Below are positions 26,916-35,186 of a DNA stretch of 64,000 bases, in pieces. This stretch comes from CAKZLS01 sp963771545 (GTDB lineage Bacteria; Pseudomonadota; Alphaproteobacteria; Rhodospirillales; Defluviicoccaceae). The translations under genes were made by a program, and so were the position numbers. Location: the NCBI GenBank assembly GCA_963771545.1, contig CAVYTX010000002.1:2542001-2606000 (forward strand). The letters are read 5' to 3'. The first letter of the stretch is position 1; every line of letters begins with the position of its first letter. The notes under the pieces are model-generated. The model did not search any database. It saw only the letters and a list, made by a program, of their open reading frames with translations, and was not told the DNA's origin.

Positions 26916-27796
26916 AAAAGTCGACACTCGCCATCATCGGTGTTGCCGTTCTGATCGTCGGCGTTCTTGCGTCCAGCGCCTTGTTCACCGTGCATCAAAC
27001 CCAGCAGGCGCTGATATTGCAGTTCGGCAATCCCGTTAGGGTCGACACGGATCCGGGGCTGAAGATCAAGATTCCGTTTGTGCAGAACGTGGAGTTTTTT
27101 GACAAACGCATCCTCGACCTGGATCCACCGGTCCAGGAAGTGCTGCTGGCGGATCAGAAACGCGTCAATGTGGATGCGTTCGCCCGCTATCGCATTGTCG
27201 ATCCGCTGAAATTCAAACAGCGCGCCGTGACCCTCGCCAATTTCCGCCAGGTTTTCGGCGGGCTGCTGAATTCGGGAGTGCGCTCGGAAGTGGCGAAGGT
27301 GTCGCTCGCCGAGATGCTGACCGCCAAACGCGCGGAGATCATGGACATCATAACGAACGACGTGAAGTCTCAGGCCCCTGCATTCGGCGTCGAGGTCGTG
27401 GATGTGCGCATCGGCCGTACCGACCTTCCCGAGGCCACCAGCCAGGCGGTCTACAACCGCATGCGTTCGGAACGCATCGCGCAAGCCGCGCAGCTTCGCG
27501 CCGAGGGCGAGGAGTTGAAGGCCAAAATTCAGGCCGAGGCCGACCGGGCGCGCACGGTAATTTTCGCGGAAGCCAATAAGAAGGCGAAGACGCTCGAAGG
27601 CGAGGGCGATGGCCAGAGAACGACGATTTTGAACGAGGCGTATGGCAAGGATCCGTCGTTTTTCGATTTTTATCGCTCGCTCGAGGCCTACGAATCTCTT
27701 GGCGGCAAGGGCACTACGATGGTTTTGAGCCCGGATGCCGATTTCTTCCGGTTCTTCCTGGACGAACAGGGCAAAACGCCGCAGCAAGCGCGCTGA
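26912..27796 (+). CDS. hflC: FtsH protease modulator HflC
   Basis: 294 residues. An N-terminal membrane helix (LAIIGVAVLIVGVLASSALF), FTVHQTQQALILQFGNPV, PGLKIKIPFVQNV, DKRILDLDPP and VDAFARYRIVDPL define the HflC-type SPFH domain, followed by the coiled helix and FFDFYRSLEAY. Translationally coupled to hflK; the two proteins alternate in the same ring. Confidence 0.96.
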   Translation: MKKSTLAIIGVAVLIVGVLASSALFTVHQTQQALILQFGNPVRVDTDPGLKIKIPFVQNVEFFDKRILDLDPPVQEVLLADQKRVNVDAFARYRIVDPLKFKQRAVTLANFRQVFGGLLNSGVRSEVAKVSLAEMLTAKRAEIMDIITNDVKSQAPAFGVEVVDVRIGRTDLPEATSQAVYNRMRSERIAQAAQLRAEGEELKAKIQAEADRARTVIFAEANKKAKTLEGEGDGQRTTILNEAYGKDPSFFDFYRSLEAYESLGGKGTTMVLSPDADFFRFFLDEQGKTPQQAR

Positions 27797-27846
27797 TTCA
27801 GTGGGGATCCGTGCGGGCGCTAGACCAGGGCTGAAGGGAAACGACC

Positions 27847-28032
27847 ATGGCCGACCTGTTGACCGCGATCGGGTTGGCGGTGGCTATCGAGGGGCTTTTG
27901 TATGCGCTGTTCCCAAGCGCGATGAAAAAAATGATGGTTCAGGTGCTTGCTCAACCCCAAACCAGTTTGCGGACCGCCGGTCTGGTCGCGGCCATCGCCG
28001 GTGTGGGCATAGTCTGGCTGATTCGGCGATGA
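27847..28032 (+). CDS. DUF2065 small membrane protein
   Basis: 61 residues with two hydrophobic helices (LLTAIGLAVAIEGLLYALFP and TAGLVAAIAGVGIVWLIRR) joined by a basic loop. This is the DUF2065 family, almost always encoded just after hflC in proteobacteria, as here (50 bp gap). The function is not established; linkage suggests a role with HflKC/FtsH or DegP. Confidence 0.9.
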   Translation: MADLLTAIGLAVAIEGLLYALFPSAMKKMMVQVLAQPQTSLRTAGLVAAIAGVGIVWLIRR

Positions 28033-28203
28033 TCGACACTGAAAAACCGGGGGAGCCCAATCGCGGGTCCGGCGCCGCCGCCGCGTCATTGCCTTTACGG
28101 AGGAAAAAACCGCCATTCGTCACTTGACGGTCCAGGCCTTGAGCCCCAAACCCAACTGTATCTTCGCGGATGGATCGCGATTTGCGCGGCCGTCCGCGAG
28201 CCC

Positions 28204-29718
28204 ATGGAGATCCACACAGTGAACGATTTTCCTGTCCAAACGTCCCATACCCCTGGCGCGCTGGCGCGAGGCCCGTCGTTCGGCCGGTGGCTGACCCTCA
28301 CGGTTGCCGGTCTGGCCATGATTGTATCGGCATCCGTGGCGCAGGCGCGAACGGCGCCCGAGTCGTTCGCCGATCTCGCCGAAAAGCTGCTTCCGTCGGT
28401 GGTCAATATATCAACGACGCAGGTTGTCGAGGGACATCCGGGCGTTGAAGTACCGATGGTGCCGCCCGGGTCGCCGTTCGAGGAATTTTTCAAGGAGTTT
28501 TTCGACAAGAACCAGCCGCATCGCCAGCAACGGCGCGCCACCTCCTTGGGCTCCGGCTTTATCATCGACGAAAAGGGATTCGTGGTTACCAACAACCACG
28601 TCATTCAGGACGCCGACGAAATCACCGTTGTTCTGAATGACGATACCCGCTTGGAAGCGAAGGTTATCGGCCGCGATCCCAAGACCGACATCGCGATTCT
28701 GAAGGTGGAACCCACCGGTAAACTGACCGCGGTCGAATTCGGCGACTCCGACAAAATGCGGATAGGCGACTGGCTTATCGCCATTGGCAACCCGTTCGGT
28801 TTCGGCGGAACAGTGACGACCGGGATCGTCTCGGCGCGGGGGCGGGACATCAACGCCGGTCCTTACGACGACTTCATGCAAACGGACGCCCCCATCAATC
28901 GTGGCAATTCCGGTGGTCCGATGTTCAATCTCGACGGCCAGGTCATCGGTATCGCGACCGCGATCTTCTCTCCGTCCGGCGGTAGCATCGGAATCGGTTT
29001 CGCCATCCCCAGCAACTCCGCCGAGCCTGTCATCCGCCAATTGATGGAACACGGCGAGGTTCGCCGCGGCTGGCTTGGCGTTCGCATTCAGACCGTTACC
29101 GACGAAATCGCCGAGACCCTCGGCCTAAAGGAGCCGATCGGCGCCCTCGTGGCCAGCGTCATTCCCGACGGACCGGCGGAAAAAGCCGGTATCAAGGCCG
29201 GTGACGTGATCGTCGAGTTCGACGGCAAGGCGGTGGAACAGATGCGCAAGCTGCCGCGGATCGTCGCCGACACCGAAGTCGGCAACGCGGTTCCCGTCAA
29301 GCTATGGCGCAAGAACGGCGAGGTCAGCGTCAAGGTCAAAATCGGCGTCCTCGAGGAAACCGCGGAGAAGGTCTCGGCGGAGGCGCCCGAAGACGAGGCT
29401 CCCAGCAGCAAGACCAAGATCGAGGATCTCGGGCTGACGGCCGCCAACATCGACGCTAGGTTGCGCGACCAGTTCGACCTGGAAGACGACACCAAGGGTG
29501 TGGTCGTCACCGAAGTGGATCCCGCCGGTCCTTCCGCCGCCAAGGGCATTCGAGAAGGCGACGTGATCGTTGAGATCAGCCAGGACGAGGTCAACACGCC
29601 GTCGGATCTGGCGGAACGCGTCAAGGAGGCCCGCGAGGCCGGCCGCAAACTGGTCCTGCTGCTGATCGAGGGCGAGGGCGGCTTGCGGTTCGTGACCGTT
29701 CGGATCGGCGAGGGCTGA
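28204..29718 (+). CDS. degP: Do/DegP-family periplasmic serine protease
   Basis: 504 residues. An N-terminal export signal (LTLTVAGLAMIVSASVAQA) is followed by a trypsin-like domain with the triad His132 (NNHV), Asp162 (TDIAIL) and Ser236 (GNSGGP). Two PDZ domains follow: about 295-385 (RRGWLGVRIQ, GPAEKAGIKAGDVI) and about 415-500 (VVVTEVDPAGPSAAKGIREGDVI). It degrades or refolds damaged envelope proteins. Part of the hflK-hflC-DUF2065-degP cluster. The 28033-28203 gap has no credible gene. Confidence 0.95.
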   Translation: MEIHTVNDFPVQTSHTPGALARGPSFGRWLTLTVAGLAMIVSASVAQARTAPESFADLAEKLLPSVVNISTTQVVEGHPGVEVPMVPPGSPFEEFFKEFFDKNQPHRQQRRATSLGSGFIIDEKGFVVTNNHVIQDADEITVVLNDDTRLEAKVIGRDPKTDIAILKVEPTGKLTAVEFGDSDKMRIGDWLIAIGNPFGFGGTVTTGIVSARGRDINAGPYDDFMQTDAPINRGNSGGPMFNLDGQVIGIATAIFSPSGGSIGIGFAIPSNSAEPVIRQLMEHGEVRRGWLGVRIQTVTDEIAETLGLKEPIGALVASVIPDGPAEKAGIKAGDVIVEFDGKAVEQMRKLPRIVADTEVGNAVPVKLWRKNGEVSVKVKIGVLEETAEKVSAEAPEDEAPSSKTKIEDLGLTAANIDARLRDQFDLEDDTKGVVVTEVDPAGPSAAKGIREGDVIVEISQDEVNTPSDLAERVKEAREAGRKLVLLLIEGEGGLRFVTVRIGEG

Positions 29719-29780
29719 GTCACTTGCGCCGGCGCCGGGATCCGCCGGCGCCGCGCCTCCGCCGCGCTTCAGGGGGACCC

Positions 29781-31175
29781 ATGAGCGGAACCGTTAAATA
29801 TCTTCTTCCCGAAGACCGTATTCCCCGGTTCTGGTATAATCTGGTCGCCGATCTTCCGGCGCCGCCGCCGCCGGCATTGCATCCGGCGACCGGAGCCCCC
29901 CTCGCTGCCGATGATCTGGCGCCGCTGTTTCCACCGAGCCTGATCGCCCAGGACGCCAGCACCGAGCGCGACATCGAAATCCCCGAGCCGGTGCGCGACA
30001 TTTATCGCATGTGGAGACCGTCGCCGCTCTACCGCGCGCGCGGGTTGGAGCGCGCCCTCGGGACCCCGGCGCGGATCTACTACAAATATGAAGGTGTCAG
30101 CCCGTCCGGCAGCCACAAACCCAACACCGCCGTTCCCCAGGCCTTCTTCAACAAGCAGGACGGCACCAAGCGCATGACCACCGAGACCGGCGCCGGCCAG
30201 TGGGGCTCGTCGCTGGCGTTCGCCGCGAGCCTCTTCGGCTTGGACGTGGAAGTCTACATGGTGAAGGTCAGCTACGAGCAGAAGCCCTATCGACGGGCCG
30301 CCATGGAGGCGTACGGCGCCCGCTGCATCGCCAGCCCCAGCACCCTCACCGAGTCGGGCCGCAAGATCCTCGCCGAGAATCCGGACTCCACCGGCAGTCT
30401 CGGCATCGCCATCTCGGAGGCGGTGGAGGTAGCGGCCCAGCGCGACGACACCAAGTACGGGCTCGGCAGCGTGCTCAACCACGTGATGCTGCACCAGACG
30501 GTCATCGGCCTCGAGGCCATGGAGCAAATGGAGATGGCCGGCGACGAGCCCGATATCATCATCGGCTGCTCCGGTGGCGGCAGCAACTTCGCCGGCTGCG
30601 CCTTCCCCTACATCGGACGCAAGCTGAACGGCGGCAAGGACGTTCGTATCATCGCTACCGAGCCGGCCGCCTGCCCCACCCTGTCGCGCGGCGTCTACGC
30701 CTATGATTTCGGCGACACCGCCCACCTGACGCCGCTTCTCAAGATGCGCACGCTCGGCTCCACTTTCATGCCGCCGGGGATCCACGCTGGGGGTCTGCGC
30801 TATCACGGCATGTCGCCCTTGGTCAGTCATGTGATGGACCTGGGGCTGATCGATGCCCAGAGCTTCCAGCAGACCGAATGCTTCGCCGCCGGCGTTCAGT
30901 TCGCCCGCGCCGAGGGCATCATTCCGGCGCCGGAAACCAATCATGCCATCCGCGCGGCGATCAACGAGGCCATCGCCTGTCGCGAGGAGGGTACGCCGAA
31001 AACCATCCTGTTCGTGCTTTCCGGCCACGGTCACTTCGACATGCAGGCTTACGCCGACTATTTCGCCGGCAAGCTTGTGGATCAAGATCACGATGAAGCC
31101 GCTCTCGCGCGATCCACCGATGCGCTGCCGCGGGTGCCGGATATCATTCGCTCTCGGAAAGGAGCCGCCGGTTGA
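29781..31175 (+). CDS. Tryptophan synthase beta-like PLP enzyme (TrpB2)
   Basis: 464 residues. The PLP lysine is Lys113 in SGSHKPNTA; TETGAGQWGSSLAFA and GCSGGGSNFAG are the active-site and phosphate-binding loops. The length and N-terminal extension (RFWYNLVADLP...) place it in the TrpB2 group, which usually works without TrpA. It converts indole and serine to tryptophan, or acts as a serine/threonine deaminase in some members. The ATG at 29781 follows AGGGGGA. Its stop overlaps the TTG start of the DUF1015 gene (TTGA), so the two are coupled. Confidence 0.92.
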   Translation: MSGTVKYLLPEDRIPRFWYNLVADLPAPPPPALHPATGAPLAADDLAPLFPPSLIAQDASTERDIEIPEPVRDIYRMWRPSPLYRARGLERALGTPARIYYKYEGVSPSGSHKPNTAVPQAFFNKQDGTKRMTTETGAGQWGSSLAFAASLFGLDVEVYMVKVSYEQKPYRRAAMEAYGARCIASPSTLTESGRKILAENPDSTGSLGIAISEAVEVAAQRDDTKYGLGSVLNHVMLHQTVIGLEAMEQMEMAGDEPDIIIGCSGGGSNFAGCAFPYIGRKLNGGKDVRIIATEPAACPTLSRGVYAYDFGDTAHLTPLLKMRTLGSTFMPPGIHAGGLRYHGMSPLVSHVMDLGLIDAQSFQQTECFAAGVQFARAEGIIPAPETNHAIRAAINEAIACREEGTPKTILFVLSGHGHFDMQAYADYFAGKLVDQDHDEAALARSTDALPRVPDIIRSRKGAAG

Positions 31176-32431
31176 TCCAATCGCTGATTCGCCCGTTCGA
31201 AGCCCTTCGGCCGACGCCCGAATATGCCGCCGAAGTGGCTTCGCGCCCCTATGACGTTCTCACCGCCGACGAGGCGCGGGCGGGCGCGGCCGGGCGGGCG
31301 TGGAGCTTTCTGCATGTTTCGCGGGCCGAGGTCGATCTGCCGCCGGGGATCGACGTCCATGGCCCCGAGGTCTACGCCAAGGCGGGCGAGAATATCGCCC
31401 GGATGGTGGACGCCGGCGTGCTGATCCGGGAGTCCGGACCTTGCTACTACGCCTATCGGATGACCATGGGGGATCATGTCCAGACGGGCCTAGCCGCCGC
31501 CGGATCGCTGGCGGCCTACGAAAGCAATCGCATTCGCCGTCATGAACTGACCCGCCCCGACAAGGAACTGGACCGGACCCGCCAGATCGAGGCGGTGGGC
31601 GCCCACACCGGCCCGGTCATGGTCACTCATCGGCCCGACGCCGGCGTCGCCGCCATCCTCGAGAACGCCACCGTAGGCCCGGCCTCGTTCTCGGCCACCA
31701 CCGACGAGGGCACCCTCCACGAGGTCTGGGTCATCTCCGATCCCGCGGCCATCGCCGGCCTGACCGATGGCTTCGAAGCCATGGACGCCATCTACATCGC
31801 CGACGGGCATCATCGCTCGGCGGCGGCCCTCCGCGTCGCCGAGGCCCGGCGGTCCGCCACCCCCCCGGCTCACGGCGACGAACTCTACGAGAGGTTTCTG
31901 ATCGTCTCGTTTCCCGCCGACGAGGTGCTGATCCTCGACTACAATCGCGGCGTTCTCGATCTTAACGGTCTACGGCCGGACGCATTCCTCAGCGGGGTCC
32001 GCGCCGCGTTCGAGTTGGAGCGCGTGGACGGGCAGGCCAGACCCAAACGCCGGGGCTCCTTCGGCATGTACCTGGACGGCCGCTGGTATCGCCTGAGCCC
32101 GCGCGAGCCCGTGCCGCCGGGATCGGCCGAAGGATCGACGGCGGTGGAACGGCTCGACGTCAGCGTCCTCGCCGATCGGCTGTTGCGGCCAATTCTGGGG
32201 GTCGGCGATCCGCGCACCGACCCGCGGATCGATTTTATCGGCGGCGGCCGCGGTCTCGGAGCGCTGGAGGACCGGGTCAACGGGGGTCGGTACGCCGTGG
32301 CGTTTGCCCTATTCCCCACCTCGCTCGAGGACCTCATGGCGGTGGCCGACGCTGGCGAGATCATGCCGCCCAAATCCACCTGGTTCGAACCCAAACTCGC
32401 CGACGGCCTCCTGTCCCTGCCCCTGGAGTAG
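31172..32431 (+). CDS. DUF1015 family protein
   Basis: 419 residues started by TTG inside the trpB2 stop overlap. DUF1015 hallmarks: RPFEALRPTPEYAAEVASRPYDVL at the start, Y.YR..., R.RRHELTRPDKELDRT, YIADGHHRSAAAL in the middle (a ParB/sulfiredoxin-like GHHR core) and MPPKSTWFEPKLADGLL at the end. The family is associated with serine kinase-like or serine/phosphoserine metabolism in several bacteria, which suits coupling to a serine-using TrpB2, but no activity can be claimed. Confidence 0.92.
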   Translation: MIQSLIRPFEALRPTPEYAAEVASRPYDVLTADEARAGAAGRAWSFLHVSRAEVDLPPGIDVHGPEVYAKAGENIARMVDAGVLIRESGPCYYAYRMTMGDHVQTGLAAAGSLAAYESNRIRRHELTRPDKELDRTRQIEAVGAHTGPVMVTHRPDAGVAAILENATVGPASFSATTDEGTLHEVWVISDPAAIAGLTDGFEAMDAIYIADGHHRSAAALRVAEARRSATPPAHGDELYERFLIVSFPADEVLILDYNRGVLDLNGLRPDAFLSGVRAAFELERVDGQARPKRRGSFGMYLDGRWYRLSPREPVPPGSAEGSTAVERLDVSVLADRLLRPILGVGDPRTDPRIDFIGGGRGLGALEDRVNGGRYAVAFALFPTSLEDLMAVADAGEIMPPKSTWFEPKLADGLLSLPLE

Positions 32432-32587
32432 AGTCGCATCCGCGCATTTCAGAGCATTTCGAGAGCCCCATTTTTCGCTTACACCCTTACCCGTTTTGGA
32501 GATTGAATTCCTATAAATATTCAAATACACTCGTTATATCGACGTCCTTTAGTATTAACCGTGGCCGTGGCCACAAAACACCCGCGA

Positions 32588-32617
32588 ACCCTCGGAGCAT
32601 GGCCGTGCTCCGAGGGT
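32588..32617. terminator. Strong 12-bp stem-loop
   Basis: ACCCTCGGAGCA / TGCTCCGAGGGT with a 6-nt loop. On the plus strand a short CTTT follows, 157 bp after the DUF1015 stop. On the minus strand it lies 17 bp after the microprotein stop codon. It may serve both directions; no long T-tract is present. Confidence 0.7.
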
Positions 32618-32633
32618 CTTTGCCTTGACCGGC

Positions 32634-32714
32634 TTACCGGTCGACGAAGGCGATGATCGCCAGGACGATCTGCAGTGTCATCAAGGCGATGACGAGGGTA
32701 TCGGTACTCACCAT
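32634..32714 (-). CDS. Predicted 26-residue membrane microprotein
   Basis: An ORF too short for normal gene calling: MVSTDTLVIALMTLQIVLAI... ending AFVDR, one hydrophobic helix with a charged C-terminus. The case for a real gene is the complete set of signals: AAAGGAGG 8 nt before ATG, a promoter-like TTGACA-17-CATAGT 47 nt upstream, and a 12-bp hairpin just downstream. The size and layout resemble type I toxins and other single-pass regulatory peptides, but no antisense RNA can be identified. Function unknown. Mass spectrometry or ribosome profiling would be needed to show expression. Confidence 0.6.
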   Translation of the reverse strand: MVSTDTLVIALMTLQIVLAIIAFVDR

Positions 32715-32761
32715 GGCTTTGGCCTCCTTTCAGCGCCGGTGTGTTCTCCGAGCGCCCGGCT

Positions 32762-32790
32762 ACTATGCTTCAGGATAAAAGTCCTGTCAA
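32762..32790 (-). promoter_or_regulatory. Predicted sigma-70-type promoter of the microprotein
   Basis: On the minus strand TTGACA (32785-32790), 17-nt spacer, CATAGT (32762-32767). The predicted leader is about 40 nt. Confidence 0.55.
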
Positions 32791-33344
32791 TATATTCCTT
32801 TCATGGAATGACCACGCTTCTACTCGTATTCACCGGCGGAACGCCCGGCCGGAAGTCGGCCCTTTACCTCCCGAAACGACCGGCCGCGCGGGCGAGCCCA
32901 CGCAAGAAAACAATTCAACTCATTTACTTATTTACTATCAATAGGATAACGGATCTTGTTTCGGGATGATATTGACGAGGTCCGAATCGTGCTCTCGGCG
33001 CGGAAAAGAACCGAAGTCCACGAAGGATGCGCGCGCGTTCCCGATGCAGGGGCAAGACCGTTAGGTGATTATTATCCTATCATGACCCGAAGCCCTGGGG
33101 ATACGGCTTTGTCTTGGCATGGATTTTTTCCGTCAAGGAGCGCCAAAACCGCATCCCGGAAAAAAAGCAAACAGTTCGGTCCAAAAAAATACAACGGTCT
33201 CCAGCCCCTAACGAGGGCCTCCGCGTGTCGTCGGTCTTGCGGAATAGCCACGAAACCACCATTATCGCCAGCATGTTATACCAACGGTCGTTGATAATGA
33301 CCGCTGGTGTTACGCGCGTGATCACGATCAACAAGGGGCAATCC
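32791..33344. other. Long intergenic region before the EF-hand gene
   Basis: 554 bp with AT-rich patches (32900-32980, 33060-33085, 33150-33195) and no recognisable protein. It contains palindromic repeat copy 4 near its right end. An open frame across it upstream of 33345 lacks any homology and probably reflects chance. Confidence 0.4.
33278..33310. repeat. Palindromic intergenic repeat, copy 4
   Basis: ACCAACGGTC / GACCGCTGGT arms around GTTGATAAT. It ends 35 nt before the EF-hand gene start, matching the position of copy 3 before thyX. Confidence 0.8.
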
Positions 33345-33830
33345 ATGGGTATCCGGAAGCTGAAACAAACGATCATGGCTGGGGCGGCCGCGGCCACCGT
33401 TCTGGCGATTTCGGCGGCGGGCCACGAGGTCCGGGCGGCCGAGAAGGAAACGCCCCTGTATATTGAGCCCGACCTCGAGGATCTGCAGCGTCGGCCCGGC
33501 GTGGAGTTGGGGACCAGGGAGCTTTTCAATCTGTTGGACGACAACAAGGACGGGATGATCGACAGCGGCGAGTGGCGGTCGCAGAAAATGTTCGTGTTCT
33601 ATGCCCGCGACGCCAACCAGAATTACATGCTGACCCGCGAGGAGATACCGGGGATCGCCGATTCGGTGTTCGAGGCGGCGGACACCAACCACGACGGCCT
33701 GATGTCGGGGTTCGAATACAACCAGGCCAAGTTCACCCAGTTTGAGTCCGTGGACGGCGACGCGAACCAGCAGGTGACCTTCGAAGAGTTCCTGGCGTTT
33801 CTGACGCGCATCGAAACCGGTGTGCAATAA
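33345..33830 (+). CDS. Exported EF-hand calcium-binding protein
   Basis: 161 residues. A signal peptide (residues 1-31, Ala-rich, cleaved about AAG-HEVRA-A) is followed by four EF-hand loops: 65-76 (DDNKDGMIDSGE, canonical), 89-100 (DANQNYMLTREE), 113-124 (DTNHDGLMSGFE) and 137-148 (DGDANQQVTFEE). Loop 1 has the best ligand set. It is a calmodulin-like periplasmic protein, probably a Ca2+ buffer or sensor. The ATG follows AAGGGGCA. A palindromic repeat lies in its presumed leader. It converges on an SDR gene with 2 bp between stops. Confidence 0.85.
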   Translation: MGIRKLKQTIMAGAAAATVLAISAAGHEVRAAEKETPLYIEPDLEDLQRRPGVELGTRELFNLLDDNKDGMIDSGEWRSQKMFVFYARDANQNYMLTREEIPGIADSVFEAADTNHDGLMSGFEYNQAKFTQFESVDGDANQQVTFEEFLAFLTRIETGVQ

Positions 33831-33832
33831 CC

Positions 33833-34711
33833 CTATAAATTGGTCATCTCGGCGCTGATGTCCCACAGCCGGCGAGCCGCGTCCCGGTCGTGGGACGCGG
33901 ACGAGGGTGTCCGCGACCGGCATTTCACGAAGTAGCCCCCCGTGACCCCTCGAACGTCGGGCGAGGTCGCGAGGTACACGCTGGTTTCGGCGCCCTTTTC
34001 CGCATCGATTGCGGCGAGCGACGCGGCCCGCCACAAAAGGCCCGGGATGAAGCCGTGGCGGACGCCGATGTTGGTGGCGACGAAACCGGGGTGCAGGGCG
34101 TTGACGGTCGGACCGTCGCCATTGGCGCCGTGGTCGTCCACGAGCCGCCGGGCGAGTTCAAAGGTGAACAGGAGGTTGGCCAGCTTGGAGCGTTTGTAGG
34201 CCAACCAGCCGATGTAACGCCGTTCGTGCTGCAGATCGTTGAACCGCAGCTTCACGCCCTCGTGAGCCCGGGACGCCACGTTGACGATGCGCGCGCCCGG
34301 CGCGGCCTTGAGCGCGGGAAGCAGCAGGTTGGTCAGATGGAAGTAGCCAAGATGATTGAGCGCGAATGTCATCTCGATGCCGTCCGGGCTGAGCTGCCGC
34401 CCGCCGAACATGCCGCCGGCGTTATTGACCAGAACGTCCAGGCGCGGATAGCGGGCCTGAAACGCCTCGGCCAGCCCGCGGACCCCAGCGTGTTCGGAAA
34501 GATTCGCGTACAGCACGTCCAGCGCCGCCTCGGGCGCGCTTCGACGGACGGCGGCGAATGCCGCTTCGCCCCGTTCCGGATCGCGGCCCACCAGGACCAC
34601 CGAAGCGCCGTGCTCGGCCAGCCGCCGGGCGGTGACCAGACCGATACCCGACGTGGCGCCGGTGACCATGCAGATCCTGCCGTCGAGAGATCCCGCGGTC
34701 TTCGTCGACAC
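33833..34711 (-). CDS. Short-chain dehydrogenase/reductase, retinol dehydrogenase-like
   Basis: 292 residues. The NAD(P) motif is TGATSGIG, followed by NNAGG, the catalytic Ser in VASRAHEG and the YKRSK active-site pair. The RFNDLQHERRYIGWLAYKRSKLAN stretch, LHPGFVATNIG and the length are typical of the retinol dehydrogenase/WW-domain oxidoreductase-like branch. The substrate is unknown. It is followed on the same strand, 11 bp upstream, by a small lipoprotein-like gene, so the two may be co-transcribed. Confidence 0.92.
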   Translation of the reverse strand: MSTKTAGSLDGRICMVTGATSGIGLVTARRLAEHGASVVLVGRDPERGEAAFAAVRRSAPEAALDVLYANLSEHAGVRGLAEAFQARYPRLDVLVNNAGGMFGGRQLSPDGIEMTFALNHLGYFHLTNLLLPALKAAPGARIVNVASRAHEGVKLRFNDLQHERRYIGWLAYKRSKLANLLFTFELARRLVDDHGANGDGPTVNALHPGFVATNIGVRHGFIPGLLWRAASLAAIDAEKGAETSVYLATSPDVRGVTGGYFVKCRSRTPSSASHDRDAARRLWDISAEMTNL

Positions 34712-34722
34712 GAGAATGGGCT

Positions 34723-34989
34723 CTATCTGCAGGCGAACGTAGAATAACGGATGTCGTAATCGTAGATTTGAAACACGTCCACGAGCTCGGCGGTTTGTCC
34801 GGTTTCCTGACAGATGTTGGATGCGACTTCCGCGACCTGGGTGTTGCTGTTCTCGGTCATGGGAAACAGCGGAACGTGCCGCACATACATTCTGTCGGAG
34901 TCCGGATAGCGCACCACCCGCGGCCCCTCAAAAATCTCGGTGCACGCGGTGGTCACAAGCAAGATGCCGATGAGAGCAAAAATCTTCAT
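34723..34989 (-). CDS. Small putative lipoprotein
   Basis: 88 residues. A short hydrophobic start (IFALIGILLVTTAC) resembles a lipoprotein signal with Cys16, although Thr rather than Leu occupies the -3 position. The mature part has two more Cys (ICQETG and TFAC at the end) that could form a disulfide. No family is recognised. It lies upstream of the SDR gene on the same strand. Confidence 0.7.
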   Translation of the reverse strand: MKIFALIGILLVTTACTEIFEGPRVVRYPDSDRMYVRHVPLFPMTENSNTQVAEVASNICQETGQTAELVDVFQIYDYDIRYSTFACR

Positions 34990-35114
34990 GCCGGCAAGTT
35001 AACGGCGTTTGCCCGGCGAGGCAAGACGCCGATGAACAAACACCCATCGTATTTTGTTGTCGGCGACCAACGGGTTGCCAGCGGCCCTGGAACCGGCGGA
35101 TAAACTGGAAATTT

Positions 35115-35127
35115 CTACCTAAGGTAG
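35115..35127. promoter_or_regulatory. Short palindrome, possible operator
   Basis: CTACCT-A-AGGTAG, followed by AT-rich GTAATGTATATTTTT, about 60 nt before the TPR gene. It may be a promoter/operator; unproven. Confidence 0.3.
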
Positions 35128-35186
35128 TGTAATGTATATTTTTAGCCCGATATGAGAGTTCCGAAGCGTTCCGAGGCAGCGAAAGA

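Noticed and set aside
28029..28127. 32-codon ORF overlapping the DUF2065 stop (ATGA)
   Set aside because: It has only a start overlap in its favour. The peptide is low-complexity and Pro/Arg-rich, has no family match, and the gene order is normally DUF2065 then degP.
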